A stretch of DNA of 46,695 bases from Vannielia litorea (lineage in GTDB: Bacteria > Pseudomonadota > Alphaproteobacteria > Rhodobacterales > Rhodobacteraceae). The notes beneath the pieces are model-generated. The model was not told the origin of the DNA. It did not search any database and saw only the letters and a list, made by a program, of their open reading frames with translations. Of the stretch, positions 23,492-31,285 are shown piece by piece. Where the stretch lies: contig NZ_QTNQ01000026.1 in the NCBI RefSeq assembly GCF_018424695.1, forward strand, positions 1 through 46,695. Reading direction: 5' to 3'. The translations under genes were made by a program, and so were the position numbers. The number at the start of each line of letters is the position of its first letter. The first letter of the stretch is position 1.

Positions 23492-24439
23492 TTACCGGCG
23501 GCCGAAGGGGTTGCGGTTGCCCAGCGCAGTGAACGGATCGAACGTGCCCTCGCCGGTCACCCCCTTGAACCCGCCACCCTCTTCGCCGGTTGCGGCCGTG
23601 CTCGGGTCACCTCCCGGCTCTTCGCCGGTCGCTGCTGTCGAGGCGCCGCTTTCGGCAATCACCGGGCTGCCGCCCGGCCCGCCCTCGCCGACAAAGCCTG
23701 TGCCGCCTTCTTCGCCAAAGGCAAAGGTGGTAGGAGGCCCTTCCTCTCCGAGCGCGGCGGTTTTCGGGCCTTCCTCGCCCACAAAGGCCGTCTTGGGCCC
23801 TTCCTCGCCAATGGCCGCCGTCTTCGGGTCTTCCTCCCCGAAAATCGGCGTGGTTCCGGGGCCTTCTTCGCCAACGAAGGGCGTTGTGCCCGGGTCTTCC
23901 TCGCCCATGATCGGCGTGGTGCCGGGGCCTTCTTCCCCGACGAACGGCGTGGTGCCGGGACCCTCCTCGCCCTTGAATGGGCTGGTCTCGGGGCCTTCCT
24001 CGCCCACGAATGGCGTTGTCTGCGGGCCTTCCTCGCCCAGCGCCTTGGTGGTCAGATCCTCGCCGATCGGCAGGGTGGGCGGGCCCTCTTCGCCGATGGC
24101 CAGCGTGGTGAAATCGCCACCGGGCCGCAGCATCTGGATCGGGTCGTTGCTGCGTGCCACCACCCGGACACCCACGATCCGCTCCACGTCGTCTTTCCAG
24201 ACGAAGGAGGCCGCGGTGGGCGAAATCACCTGTGCCACGATTCCGTCGGGCGGCTCGGCCACGAATTCCAGATCGAGGATGCCGTCGGCAGAGAGCTTTT
24301 TCTCCAGCGGCTTCAGTTCCGGCGCGCTCCACCCTGCGGTGGTGGTATCGCCGGTGACGCTGATCGAAAGCTGCGGGGGCTCGCTCTTGAGCACGTTGAG
24401 CTGGATCGAGTTGATGCGGAAAATCTTCATCTTGGCCAT
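23492..24439 (-). CDS. Multi-core graspetide (omega-ester RiPP) precursor, plesiocin-like
   Basis: This 315-residue protein has two parts. Residues 1-105 look like a folded beta-rich domain (MAKMKIFRINSIQLNVLKSE onward) with no signal peptide. Residues 111-287 hold about 17 tandem octamers of the form [T/S/K]-[T/S]-x-x-x-G-E-E, joined by short linkers such as GPG, DPG or GPK. Eight units read exactly TT-xxxG-EE (TTLAIGEE, TTPFVGEE and others), matching the TTxxxxEE core of plesiocin-type graspetides. One is TS and two are ST; three are KT; the last units degrade. The ATG at 24439 has AAGGAGG 5 nt upstream. The ATP-grasp gene follows without a gap. Known: graspetide ligases link Thr/Ser/Lys to Glu/Asp side chains in such cores. 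Inferred: this is the substrate. No protease, acetyltransferase or dedicated exporter is adjacent. Confidence 0.85.
   Translation of the reverse strand: MAKMKIFRINSIQLNVLKSEPPQLSISVTGDTTTAGWSAPELKPLEKKLSADGILDLEFVAEPPDGIVAQVISPTAASFVWKDDVERIVGVRVVARSNDPIQMLRPGGDFTTLAIGEEGPPTLPIGEDLTTKALGEEGPQTTPFVGEEGPETSPFKGEEGPGTTPFVGEEGPGTTPIMGEEDPGTTPFVGEEGPGTTPIFGEEDPKTAAIGEEGPKTAFVGEEGPKTAALGEEGPPTTFAFGEEGGTGFVGEGGPGGSPVIAESGASTAATGEEPGGDPSTAATGEEGGGFKGVTGEGTFDPFTALGNRNPFGRR
23579..24109 (-). repeat. In-frame tandem repeats encoding graspetide core units
   Basis: About 17 units of 27-39 bp, mostly 33 or 30 bp, encode residues 111-287 of the precursor. Units begin at residues 111, 121, 130, 141, 152, 163, 174, 185, 196, 206, 216, 226, 237, 246, 257, 267 and 280. 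The 33-bp units at 141-203 are the most alike and may be recent duplications; the units after 246 are diverged. Confidence 0.85.
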
Positions 24440-24940
24440 GGAAACCTCCTTGGCTCATGTCGTTGAAAATGGGTCTTGCAAATGCGGTGGCCAACAAGGG
24501 CGCCACACGCATAAGGATAAAGCGGCGGCCGCAGATCGCCGTGAATGAATAAAGCGTTACGTTGATGCGGAGCTTCACGGCGCGTTCACGCAATCAAATT
24601 CCTGCCAGTCTGAGCGACACTTAGCGCGGAGGCATGGCGAGCACGGCGCAACTTCACCACGTTGCACGGACGGAAACATCGCCTGCGCAACTGGGCGCAG
24701 AGCAGGAATTCACGGCGATGGCCCACGCCCGAATCGTTAAGATCCAATCCCCCGAGGCTTCCACTTGGACATTTCACGCCTCCGGCTTGGACAACACGCG
24801 CATTTCCACTCGATAACCGTCCAAAACGGCGCTGTTTGGCGGAAAGGCTTGCCAGATATGCCCTCCCACAGGAAGCTTGGCAGACGAGATGCATTTTGAT
24901 CACGACGGTCGGTCTTCGGCCAAGACATTCGGAGAAAACC
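24440..24940. other. Gene-free divergent region upstream of the graspetide precursor
   Basis: These 501 bp separate the precursor (minus) from the hypothetical gene (plus). Apart from the AAGGAGG site of the precursor and the GGAG site of the other gene I see no convincing promoter boxes. A plus-strand frame at 24634-24816 and a minus-strand frame at 24586-24942 have no clear coding bias. The region is less GC-rich than its neighbours, as expected of a regulatory stretch. Confidence 0.5.
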
Positions 24941-25447
24941 ATGGGCTACGACATTTTTTGCACCGGCGTCATCGTCGAGCCGGGCGGTGGGCGGCACAGG
25001 TATCGGAACTACCAGAAATATGACCGTGACTGGGGTGACGAATGGGCCATCGACTCGATGATCGACACCGGGCTCTCGTTCAAGGGCCTTAGCACCGGCG
25101 GCTCCATCCCGGGCGCGCAGACTGTGGCCCTGACGGCGGAGGCGGGGAGCATGCTGTTGCGGCGGCAGATTGCCCAGGCGCTGACCTTTCTCACGGTGCA
25201 TGCCGAGGGGGAGATGTCGATCTTCCTCGAGGCGCGGCCGATCCTCGGGTTCAATCGCGGGGCATGGACGGAGATCAAGTTTCGCAAGAACAGCTGGGAA
25301 GTCGCTTACCGAAAGCTTCTGAAGTTCATGGATGAGAACGATGTCAACAAGATGGGCCCGCTGATGGATCTGCTGGCCTGCCTCAACGAATGGTCCCTCG
25401 AAGCCAAGCGCGGCTACTACTATTTCATCATGACGTTCAAATGGTGA
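24941..25447 (+). CDS. Hypothetical protein, 168 residues
   Basis: I do not recognise a family. The protein begins MGYDIFCTGVIVEPGGGRHR and has no signal peptide or membrane segment. It is rich in aromatic residues, with WGDEWAIDSMIDTGLSFKGL, a Trp/Phe/Lys-rich middle (GAWTEIKFRKNSWEVAYRKL) and the end YYYFIMTFKW. The beta-alternating ends suggest a small mixed fold. The ATG at 24941 has GGAG 6 nt upstream, and codon use fits the genome. It is divergent from the graspetide precursor; whether it belongs to that locus is unknown. Confidence 0.65.
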   Translation: MGYDIFCTGVIVEPGGGRHRYRNYQKYDRDWGDEWAIDSMIDTGLSFKGLSTGGSIPGAQTVALTAEAGSMLLRRQIAQALTFLTVHAEGEMSIFLEARPILGFNRGAWTEIKFRKNSWEVAYRKLLKFMDENDVNKMGPLMDLLACLNEWSLEAKRGYYYFIMTFKW

Positions 25448-25495
25448 AGGCGATTTGATTTTGCAGGCCCGGGCGCCGGGCTGTAAGCCTTGGCG

Positions 25496-26353
25496 ATGCG
25501 CATTATCCTGCTTCTTTGTCTCACCATGGGTGCCTTCGCCGCCAATTCCCTGCTGACCCGTGCCGGGATCGAACGTGGCGGGATCGGGCCGATGGAGTTT
25601 GCGCTGGTGCGTGTGGCGGGCGGTGCCGCGATGCTGGGGTTGCTGCTGGCGCTGCGGCGGCAGGCCTTGCCGCTGCGGGGCCGCGCTGTGGGAGCGCTCT
25701 CTTTGGCAACCTACATGCTCGGCTTCTCGGCGGCCTACCTTACGCTTGATGCGGGGTTGGGCGCGCTTGTGCTGTTTGGCGTCGTGCAGGTGAGCCTCTT
25801 TGCACTGGCCGCCATGCGGGGCGAGGCACTGGGCGGGCGGCGTGTTGCAGGGGCGCTGGTGGCGTTCGGGGGCCTCGTGGCCCTGCTGTGGCCGGGCGGG
25901 TCTGCTGCCGTGGATCCGGTGGGCGCGGCGCTGATGGTGGCGGCCGGGCTGGGTTGGGCGGCCTACACTGCTGCCGGGCGGGGTGCGCCTGATGCGCTTG
26001 CGGCCACTGCGGCCAGCTTCCTTTTGTGCCTTCCAATGGCCGCCATTGCTGCGCTGGTGCTTGGCGCGGGCGCGTGGGGTGCGAGCGGCGTGGCGCTGGC
26101 TCTTGTCTCCGGGGCCGTCACCTCCGGGCTGGGCTATGCATTGTGGTATGCCCTGCTGCCGCGCATTGCCTCCACCACCGCTGCCGTTGTGCAGCTTTCG
26201 GTGCCGGTGATCGCGCTCGCCGCGGGCGCGCTGCTGCTTGGGGAGGCCCTGGGTCTGCGAATCCTGCTCGCTGGCGCCGTGGTGCTGGGCGGCATCGTCC
26301 TCGCGCTCACCGCGCCAAAGGCTCCAGCGGGTCGTAGCCGAAGCCGCGGCTGA
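25496..26353 (+). CDS. DMT superfamily (EamA) transporter
   Basis: This 285-residue inner-membrane protein has ten hydrophobic segments in two EamA halves. The first begins MRIILLLCLTMGAFAANSLL with TRAGIERGGIGPMEFALVRV, the second includes GAALMVAAGLGWAAYTAAGR and the conserved end VPVIALAAGALLLGEALGLR. EamA proteins export metabolites or take up solutes; the substrate is unknown. A TTG at 25490 could also start it, but the ATG at 25496 is preferred. The 3' end overlaps the convergent Nudix gene by 47 bp. Confidence 0.87.
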   Translation: MRIILLLCLTMGAFAANSLLTRAGIERGGIGPMEFALVRVAGGAAMLGLLLALRRQALPLRGRAVGALSLATYMLGFSAAYLTLDAGLGALVLFGVVQVSLFALAAMRGEALGGRRVAGALVAFGGLVALLWPGGSAAVDPVGAALMVAAGLGWAAYTAAGRGAPDALAATAASFLLCLPMAAIAALVLGAGAWGASGVALALVSGAVTSGLGYALWYALLPRIASTTAAVVQLSVPVIALAAGALLLGEALGLRILLAGAVVLGGIVLALTAPKAPAGRSRSRG

Positions 26354-26744
26354 AGGCGACCTGGCCGAGGCTGTCGGGCTTGTGTTCCAACGTGGCCAAC
26401 TCGTCCGGCGTGACCCAGCGGCGGCGGGTGACAACGCGTTCGGGATCCTGCCAGTCTTCCCGGACCTCGCCCGCAATGACGGAGCAGCGAAAGAAGATCT
26501 CCACCTGGTGAAATCCGGTTTCCTCCTCGTGATACTCGTTCACCAGGCAGGGCAGTCCGACCTTGACGGTGAGGCCGGTTTCTTCGTGGACTTCACGGGC
26601 AAGGTTGGCAGGGAGGGAGCTGTGCATCTCTGCGCCCCCGCCAGGCGCGCACCAGAGTTGCACCGAAGGGTCGGCCCAGGCGTTCACGATGAGCAGGCGG
26701 CCCTCTTCGACGATGATGGCGCGGGTGGCGATGCGGATTGGCAT
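26307..26744 (-). CDS. Nudix hydrolase
   Basis: This 145-residue protein carries the Nudix box from APGGGAEMHSSLPANL to AREVHEETGL (residues about 33-57). The metal-binding REVHEE core is intact; the first Glu of the Gx5Ex7REUxEExGU pattern is Ser here, a position not essential for metal binding. The N-terminal strand PIRIATRAIIVEEGRLLIVN is typical. Nudix enzymes split nucleoside diphosphate derivatives; the substrate here is open. It is convergent with, and overlaps, the DMT gene by 47 bp, and is divergent from the lipase gene. Confidence 0.88.
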   Translation of the reverse strand: MPIRIATRAIIVEEGRLLIVNAWADPSVQLWCAPGGGAEMHSSLPANLAREVHEETGLTVKVGLPCLVNEYHEEETGFHQVEIFFRCSVIAGEVREDWQDPERVVTRRRWVTPDELATLEHKPDSLGQVAFSRGFGYDPLEPLAR

Positions 26745-26808
26745 GGGCGCAACGTGACGCTGCGGCGCGCGGGTGGCAAGGGGGGCATCTGGACCCTATC
26801 TGCTCATC

Positions 26809-27543
26809 ATGCGCGTAATGCTCCTACTCATTCTCGCCCTCACCGCAGCTCCTGCCATGGCGAAGGACTGCGTGGTGCTGCTGCACGGGCTGGCGCGCGG
26901 CACCGGCTCCATGGCTCCGCTGGAGCTGGCACTCGGCGAGACAGGCTACAACATCGTGAACCAGGGCTATCCCTCCACCCGCCAGCCGGTGGAAGATCTG
27001 GTGGCTACCGTGCCGGATGCCTACGCCCGATGCGAAGGAGAGCAGGTGCATTTCGTCACACACTCCATGGGGGGCATCCTGCTTCGGATGTGGCTGGAAG
27101 AGGCCCGCCCTGAGCGGCTCGGTCGCGTCGTCATGATGGGCCCGCCCAACGAGGGTAGCGAACTGGTGGACGAGTTAGGCGATTGGGCGCTGTTCGATGC
27201 GGTCAACGGCCCGGCGGGAGACCAGCTGGGCACGGATGCGGGCAGCGTCCCGCGCCGGTTGGGGCCAGCGTGGTTTGGCCCCGGAATTATTGCGGGCACC
27301 CTTAGCTTCAACCCGGTCTATTCGTCGATCATCCCGGGCCCTGATGACAGCAAGGTGTCGGTGGAAAACACCCATGTGGAGGGAGAGGCTGACTGGATCG
27401 CCCTGCCGGTGACCCACACCTTCATGATGACCAACCCTGTGGCGATGCTGCAGGTGATGACCTTCCTCGAACGCGGCAGCTTCAACCCGGAGCTCGGCTA
27501 CGCCGACGCCGTGGCCGCAGGGCTAAAGGAAATCACGGAGTAG
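26809..27543 (+). CDS. Secreted alpha/beta hydrolase (lipase-like)
   Basis: This 244-residue protein starts with a signal peptide (MRVMLLLILALTAAPAMA) and has an alpha/beta-hydrolase core: the oxyanion strand VVLLHGLARG (residues 22-31), the nucleophile elbow VTHSMGG with S86, and a likely catalytic His in LPVTHTF. It resembles PGAP1/lipase class 2 type enzymes, which act on esters in the periplasm. ATG 26809 is chosen because it places the signal peptide at the N-terminus; a frame from 26773 adds 12 unrelated residues. The substrate is unknown. Confidence 0.82.
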   Translation: MRVMLLLILALTAAPAMAKDCVVLLHGLARGTGSMAPLELALGETGYNIVNQGYPSTRQPVEDLVATVPDAYARCEGEQVHFVTHSMGGILLRMWLEEARPERLGRVVMMGPPNEGSELVDELGDWALFDAVNGPAGDQLGTDAGSVPRRLGPAWFGPGIIAGTLSFNPVYSSIIPGPDDSKVSVENTHVEGEADWIALPVTHTFMMTNPVAMLQVMTFLERGSFNPELGYADAVAAGLKEITE

Positions 27544-27562
27544 GGTGGGCAATGTGCCCACC
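27544..27562. terminator. Bidirectional terminator hairpin
   Basis: GGTGGGCA and TGCCCACC form a perfect 8-bp stem with an ATG loop, directly after the lipase stop and 50 bp beyond the purK stop. It suits the two convergent genes; T-runs are lacking. Confidence 0.6.
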
Positions 27563-27611
27563 ATTCGAGCAAAGCACTGTCAGGACTCAGAAGGTCCGCA
27601 GATTGGTCACC

Positions 27612-28673
27612 CTACGTGATACGGTTCACGTGCCCCATCTTGCGCCCCGGGCGCGCCTCGGCCTTGCCATAGAGGTGAATCGCGGCGTGTGGCTCGCGGG
27701 CAATGTCGGGCACGCGGTGGATGTCATCCCCGATCAGGTTCTCCATCACCACATCTGAGTGCCGCTTGCCGTCGCCCAGTGGCCAGCCGGTAATGGCGCG
27801 GATGTGCTGCTCGAACTGGTCGACGGCACAGCCGTTCTGCGTCCAATGGCCGGAATTGTGCACGCGCGGGGCAATCTCGTTGACGATAAGCGCGCCGGGG
27901 GTGACGAAAAGCTCCACGCCCATTACGCCCACGTAATCCAGCGCGTTCAGGATCTTGCCGGCCAAAAGCGCGGCATCGGTTGAAAGCCGGGGCGGGATCT
28001 TGGCGGGAACGGTCGTGGTGGCGAGAATGCCGGATTTGTGCACGTTCTCGCCAAGGTCGAAGCACACCACCTCGCCCGTCAGCCCGCGCGCGGCGATGAC
28101 GGAAACCTCGAGCGAAAAATCCACGAAGCCTTCAAGGATGGCCTCTGCGCCATCCATGGCGGCCCATGCAGTAGGTGCATCCTCGGCCGCCTTCAAACGG
28201 GCCTGTCCCTTGCCATCATAACCCAGCCGCCGGGTCTTCAGGATCGAAGGGGCGCCGATTTCGGCGACGGCTTCTGCCATCTCGGCCTCGGAGGCGACTG
28301 GGGCAAAGGGCGCCGTGGTCAGGCCGAGATCGCGCAGGAAGGTCTTTTCCGTCAGCCTGTCCTGGCTCACCCGCAGGGCCTCGCGGCCCGGGCGGATCGG
28401 GCGGATGGCCTCCAGCGTGTCGAGCGCGGCGGTGGGGATGTTCTCGAACTCGTAGGTAATGACATCCACGCTGGCGGCAAAGGCCACCAACGACTCGGAG
28501 TCGTCATATTGCGCTTGAGTGAGCTGGGCAGCCACGTCGCCCGCCGGGGCCGCGCCCGGCTCGAAGATATGCGCCTTGTAGCCAAGCCGCGCGGCGGCCA
28601 CCGCGAGCATCCGGCCGAGCTGGCCACCACCGAGAATACCGATGGTCGATCCGGGCGCAAGCGGCTCAGTCAT
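27612..28673 (-). CDS. purK: N5-carboxyaminoimidazole ribonucleotide synthase
   Basis: This 353-residue ATP-grasp enzyme makes N5-CAIR from AIR, bicarbonate and ATP in purine synthesis. The N-terminus has [20 protein letters not shown], and the ATP-grasp part shows [13 protein letters not shown] (about residues 145-157), [19 protein letters not shown] and the metal-site segment [14 protein letters not shown]. The start at 28673 (MTEPLAPGS) overlaps the purE stop by 8 bp; the 28 upstream residues in frame lie within purE and are not family-like. PurE converts its product to CAIR. Confidence 0.96.
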   Translation of the reverse strand: MTEPLAPGSTIGILGGGQLGRMLAVAAARLGYKAHIFEPGAAPAGDVAAQLTQAQYDDSESLVAFAASVDVITYEFENIPTAALDTLEAIRPIRPGREALRVSQDRLTEKTFLRDLGLTTAPFAPVASEAEMAEAVAEIGAPSILKTRRLGYDGKGQARLKAAEDAPTAWAAMDGAEAILEGFVDFSLEVSVIAARGLTGEVVCFDLGENVHKSGILATTTVPAKIPPRLSTDAALLAGKILNALDYVGVMGVELFVTPGALIVNEIAPRVHNSGHWTQNGCAVDQFEQHIRAITGWPLGDGKRHSDVVMENLIGDDIHRVPDIAREPHAAIHLYGKAEARPGRKMGHVNRIT

Positions 28674-29154
28674 TCTGCGGCTCCTCCGGGATAGAGGCGG
28701 AAAGCGCCGCGCGCCATGCATCGAGCCGTTCGGCCAGCGCCGCGTCCGAGACGGCAAGAATGCCGGCGGCCATGAGGCCTGCGTTCACTGCACCAGCCTC
28801 GCCAATTGCCATGGTGGCGACGGGAAAGCCGCGTGGCATCTGGACGATGGAATAGAGGCTGTCGACGCCCGAAAGCGCCCGCGTTTGCACCGGCACCCCG
28901 ACCACGGGCACGCGTGTTTTGGACGCCATCATGCCGGGCAGATGGGCAGCGCCCCCCGCACCGGCGATAATCACCTTCAGCCCGCGCCCGGCGGCCTCCT
29001 TGCCGTAGGACCAGAGCCTGTCGGGTGTGCGGTGGGCCGAAACGATCTTCGCTTCCCAGGCCACCCCCAGCTCGTCCAGAATATCGGCGGCGTGCTTCAT
29101 CGTCGGCCAGTCGGACTGGCTGCCCATGATGATGCCCACGATCGGCTCTGCCAT
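28666..29154 (-). CDS. purE: N5-carboxyaminoimidazole ribonucleotide mutase
   Basis: This 162-residue class I PurE converts N5-CAIR to CAIR. The substrate loop [13 protein letters not shown] (residues 10-22) and the catalytic His in [10 protein letters not shown] are present, as is the [16 protein letters not shown] block that marks class I. AGGAG lies 8 nt before the ATG. It is the first gene of purEK. Confidence 0.97.
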   Translation of the reverse strand: MAEPIVGIIMGSQSDWPTMKHAADILDELGVAWEAKIVSAHRTPDRLWSYGKEAAGRGLKVIIAGAGGAAHLPGMMASKTRVPVVGVPVQTRALSGVDSLYSIVQMPRGFPVATMAIGEAGAVNAGLMAAGILAVSDAALAERLDAWRAALSASIPEEPQND

Positions 29155-29207
29155 GCTTCAGGCTCCTCTCCCCGCGAAAGAGCGGCCTTTATAGCCGCGC
29201 CGCAGGC

Positions 29208-29426
29208 TTACGCAATGATGTCGGGGTATAGCTCGTCTTCGATGCGGGCGATCTCGTCCTTCAGCGCCAGCTTCTTCTTCTTCAAACGTTGCAGGGTGAA
29301 GGTATCGCCCTTGCCCTTCTCCTGAATCGCCTTGATCGACTCGTCCAGATCGCGGTGCTCGCGTCGCAGCACCTCCAGCTTAACGCGGAGCACGTCTTCA
29401 TGGCTCATTTCACCGGGGGCGTTCAT
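29208..29426 (-). CDS. DUF465 family protein (YdcH-like)
   Basis: This 72-residue protein is a Lys/Glu-rich helical hairpin: MSHEDVLRVKLEVLRREHRD, then LDESIKAIQEKGKG and LQRLKKKKLALKDEIARIED, the DUF465 signature. Such proteins are small coiled coils of unknown role. I take the ATG at 29426 (MNAPGEMSHED); 29408 is also possible. It is upstream of and divergent from hsp20. Confidence 0.85.
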   Translation of the reverse strand: MNAPGEMSHEDVLRVKLEVLRREHRDLDESIKAIQEKGKGDTFTLQRLKKKKLALKDEIARIEDELYPDIIA

Positions 29427-29498
29427 CGGGGGCGGTCTTCGGACTGGTGGCAAGTGCGCCGATCATATGCATTTTCCCGCCCCGCTCAATGGCCAGCC

Positions 29499-29529
29499 CT
29501 TGCCGCACGGCGCTTCACTCCCCATATTT
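29499..29529 (+). promoter_or_regulatory. Heat-shock (RpoH-type) promoter of hsp20
   Basis: CTTGCC (29499-29504) and CCATAT within CCCATATTT (29521-29529) are 17 nt apart. This agrees with the alphaproteobacterial sigma-32 consensus CTTGAA-N17-CCANNT in spacing and all key bases but the AA of the -35. The start would lie near 29536, about 58 nt before the hsp20 ATG. Confidence 0.6.
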
Positions 29530-29593
29530 GGAAAGCGGTCGCCAGTATGGGGCCGCATTCCGCATCGTCGCTTGAGCAAGAGGGCTGTGCCAG

Positions 29594-30007
29594 ATGAGCA
29601 AACTCACACTCGGGTCTCACCCGTTTCTCCTCGGCTTCGAGCAGCTTGAACGGCTGGTCGAACGCACCGCCAAGTCTGGCAGCGAGGGGTATCCTCCCTT
29701 CAACATCGAGCAATCCGGCGAGAATGCCTATAGGATCACCCTCGCGGTGGCAGGTTTCTCGGAACAGGATCTCGCGATTACGGTTGAGGATTCACAGCTT
29801 GTCATTCGCGGTCGCCAGTCGGACGACGAAGATGGGCGGGTGTTTCTGCACCGTGGCATCGCCGCGCGTCAGTTTCAGCGCAGTTTCGTGCTGGCCGATG
29901 GCGTCGAGGTGGCCGGCGCGAAGCTGGAAAATGGGCTCTTGCACGTGGATCTCAACCGCGCCGAGCCCGAGACCGTGGTTCAGACGATCAAGATCGATCG
30001 CGGCTGA
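29594..30007 (+). CDS. Hsp20/alpha-crystallin family small heat-shock protein
   Basis: This 137-residue ATP-independent holdase has an alpha-crystallin domain from about residue 35 (PPFNIEQSGENAYRITLAVA, then GFSEQDLAITVEDSQLVIRG) to residue 130, ending DLNRAEPETVVQTIKIDRG. The G-x-L motif of the domain is ENGLLHVDL. It resembles the IbpA-like class of alphaproteobacteria. A heat-shock promoter precedes it and a DUF1150 gene follows after 59 bp, the usual arrangement in this group. Confidence 0.94.
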   Translation: MSKLTLGSHPFLLGFEQLERLVERTAKSGSEGYPPFNIEQSGENAYRITLAVAGFSEQDLAITVEDSQLVIRGRQSDDEDGRVFLHRGIAARQFQRSFVLADGVEVAGAKLENGLLHVDLNRAEPETVVQTIKIDRG

Positions 30008-30066
30008 TCTGCGGTGGCCCGGGGAGATCGGGCCGAGGGACGCGCAACCTGTAAAGGAGACGTGTG

Positions 30067-30300
30067 ATGGACACGAAGTTTGCTGAAGACATGTCCGAGA
30101 GCGCCGAACGGCCGATTGTCTATGTCCGCAAGGTCGAGGCGGGTGACCTGCCAGACGAGGTGCGGGCGCAGGCTGAGGCCGTGGGTGACATTTACGCGGT
30201 GCACAACACGGAAGGCGAGCGCCTTGCCCTTGTGCAGGGCCGTGAGTTGGCCTTCGTTCTGGCCCGCCAGCATGACATGGCGCCGGTGACAGTGCACTGA
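30067..30300 (+). CDS. DUF1150 family protein
   Basis: This 77-residue protein contains the DUF1150 pattern: PIVYVRKVEAGDLPDEVRAQ, then VGDIYAVHNTEGERLALVQG and RELAFVLARQHDMAPVTVH. It is found only next to small heat-shock genes in alphaproteobacteria, so a role with Hsp20 is likely though unproven. ATG 30067 has AAAGGAG 7-8 nt upstream. It is cotranscribed with hsp20. Confidence 0.9.
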   Translation: MDTKFAEDMSESAERPIVYVRKVEAGDLPDEVRAQAEAVGDIYAVHNTEGERLALVQGRELAFVLARQHDMAPVTVH

Positions 30301-30344
30301 TTTGAGCATGGGAGCCTGCGGCAGCAGCCTCAGGCACGAGGCGA

Positions 30345-31217
30345 TCAGGCTACGCTGACCTTGCCTGCGCTCCCGTTGCCGCCCCAGATGCCATAGGCGT
30401 CTTTCATGTATTGGGCACAAAGGCGGTTGGCCTCGTATCGGTCGGCCCCTTCGATGACGGATTGATTAAGAGCGTCGACGTGGCGGGCCTCGGAGTAAGT
30501 AAAGCGAGATGCACCTGCCACCGCCCAAGGCCTGTAGCCATTCTTCACGCAGATGCCCGACAGCCAGACATCGTCGACCGTCCACATGATGTCGGGGATG
30601 TTAAAGGCGTCTTCGTCAAAGAAACGGGGTCGCACCATGACACCGCCGACGCCTTCGAACACATCGGTGAAGCCCGAGGTGCTGAACCTGTTGCGCCAAG
30701 GCTTTTCAAATTTTCTCAGAGAGAGTTTCCGCAAGCGCAGGTGCGTTCGAAGCTTGCGAAATTGGAAGTCCAGATCGGTCCGCCTGCTTTGCCATTGGCC
30801 CATCGGATGGTGCTCTTCGGCGTCGGCCTCTTTGTCGAAGAACGGCAAGTTCCATCCAGAAGAGCACAGCGGGTTATCGGGTTGCAGCTTGCGCGCTACG
30901 ACCAACTGCCTGGCCCTGTCACCCTCGTAGATGAGGTCATCATCTTAGAAAAGGATGTCGGATTCCGGCGCATAAGCGAAGTCACGCAGCGCGTGCAGCA
31001 CCTTCGAGGCGGCGCCAAAGTCTTCTTCCGGCTGGCGAATTTCCACGCCAGCAGGAACCGACGGCAGATCGCCCGCGTAATCAGGAAAGCGCCTGTAAAC
31101 CTTGGGGATGTAGAGGATGACCTTCTCCACAGACACATCCTGAGCGACCAGCGCTTCCAGCGCTGGGCCAAGGCTTTCAGACCGCGACGGAATGGATGAA
31201 AGCGATTTAAACAGCAT
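30345..31217 (-). pseudogene. Glycosyltransferase-like gene interrupted by one in-frame TAA
   Basis: From ATG 31217 the frame encodes MLFKSLSSIPSRSESLGPAL and runs to a TAA at 30945-30947, then continues in the same frame for 199 codons to a stop at 30345. Around the TAA the reading is ESDILF-stop-DDDLIYEGDRARQL, so the stop falls right before the DDD of a nucleotide-sugar-binding DxD motif. The second half has FEGVGGVMVRPRFF and WTVDDVWLSGICVKNGYRPW, typical of bacterial glycosyltransferases with an LPS- or capsule-type role. With the stop the gene would be about 290 residues. A single base change (TAT or TAC to TAA, among others) explains it. It may be a true pseudogene, a strain polymorphism or a sequencing error. 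Confidence 0.8.
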
Positions 31218-31231
31218 GGGCCTACTCGTGG

Positions 31232-31267
31232 ACAGAGTGCGCCGAAGCGATCTCCGGCGCACTCTGT
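31232..31267. terminator. Strong hairpin between the Sat/CysC and glycosyltransferase genes
   Basis: ACAGAGTGCGCCG and CGGCGCACTCTGT form a perfect 13-bp stem with a 10-nt loop, 18 bp past the stop of the Sat/CysC gene. It probably ends that transcript, although no T-run follows. Confidence 0.65.
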
Positions 31268-31285
31268 GCGTCAAATGACGGATTT

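Noticed and set aside
24586..24942. Frames of 118 (minus) and 60 (plus) residues in the graspetide upstream region
   Set aside because: Codon use is not biased, no family is seen, and they overlap the expected promoter region.
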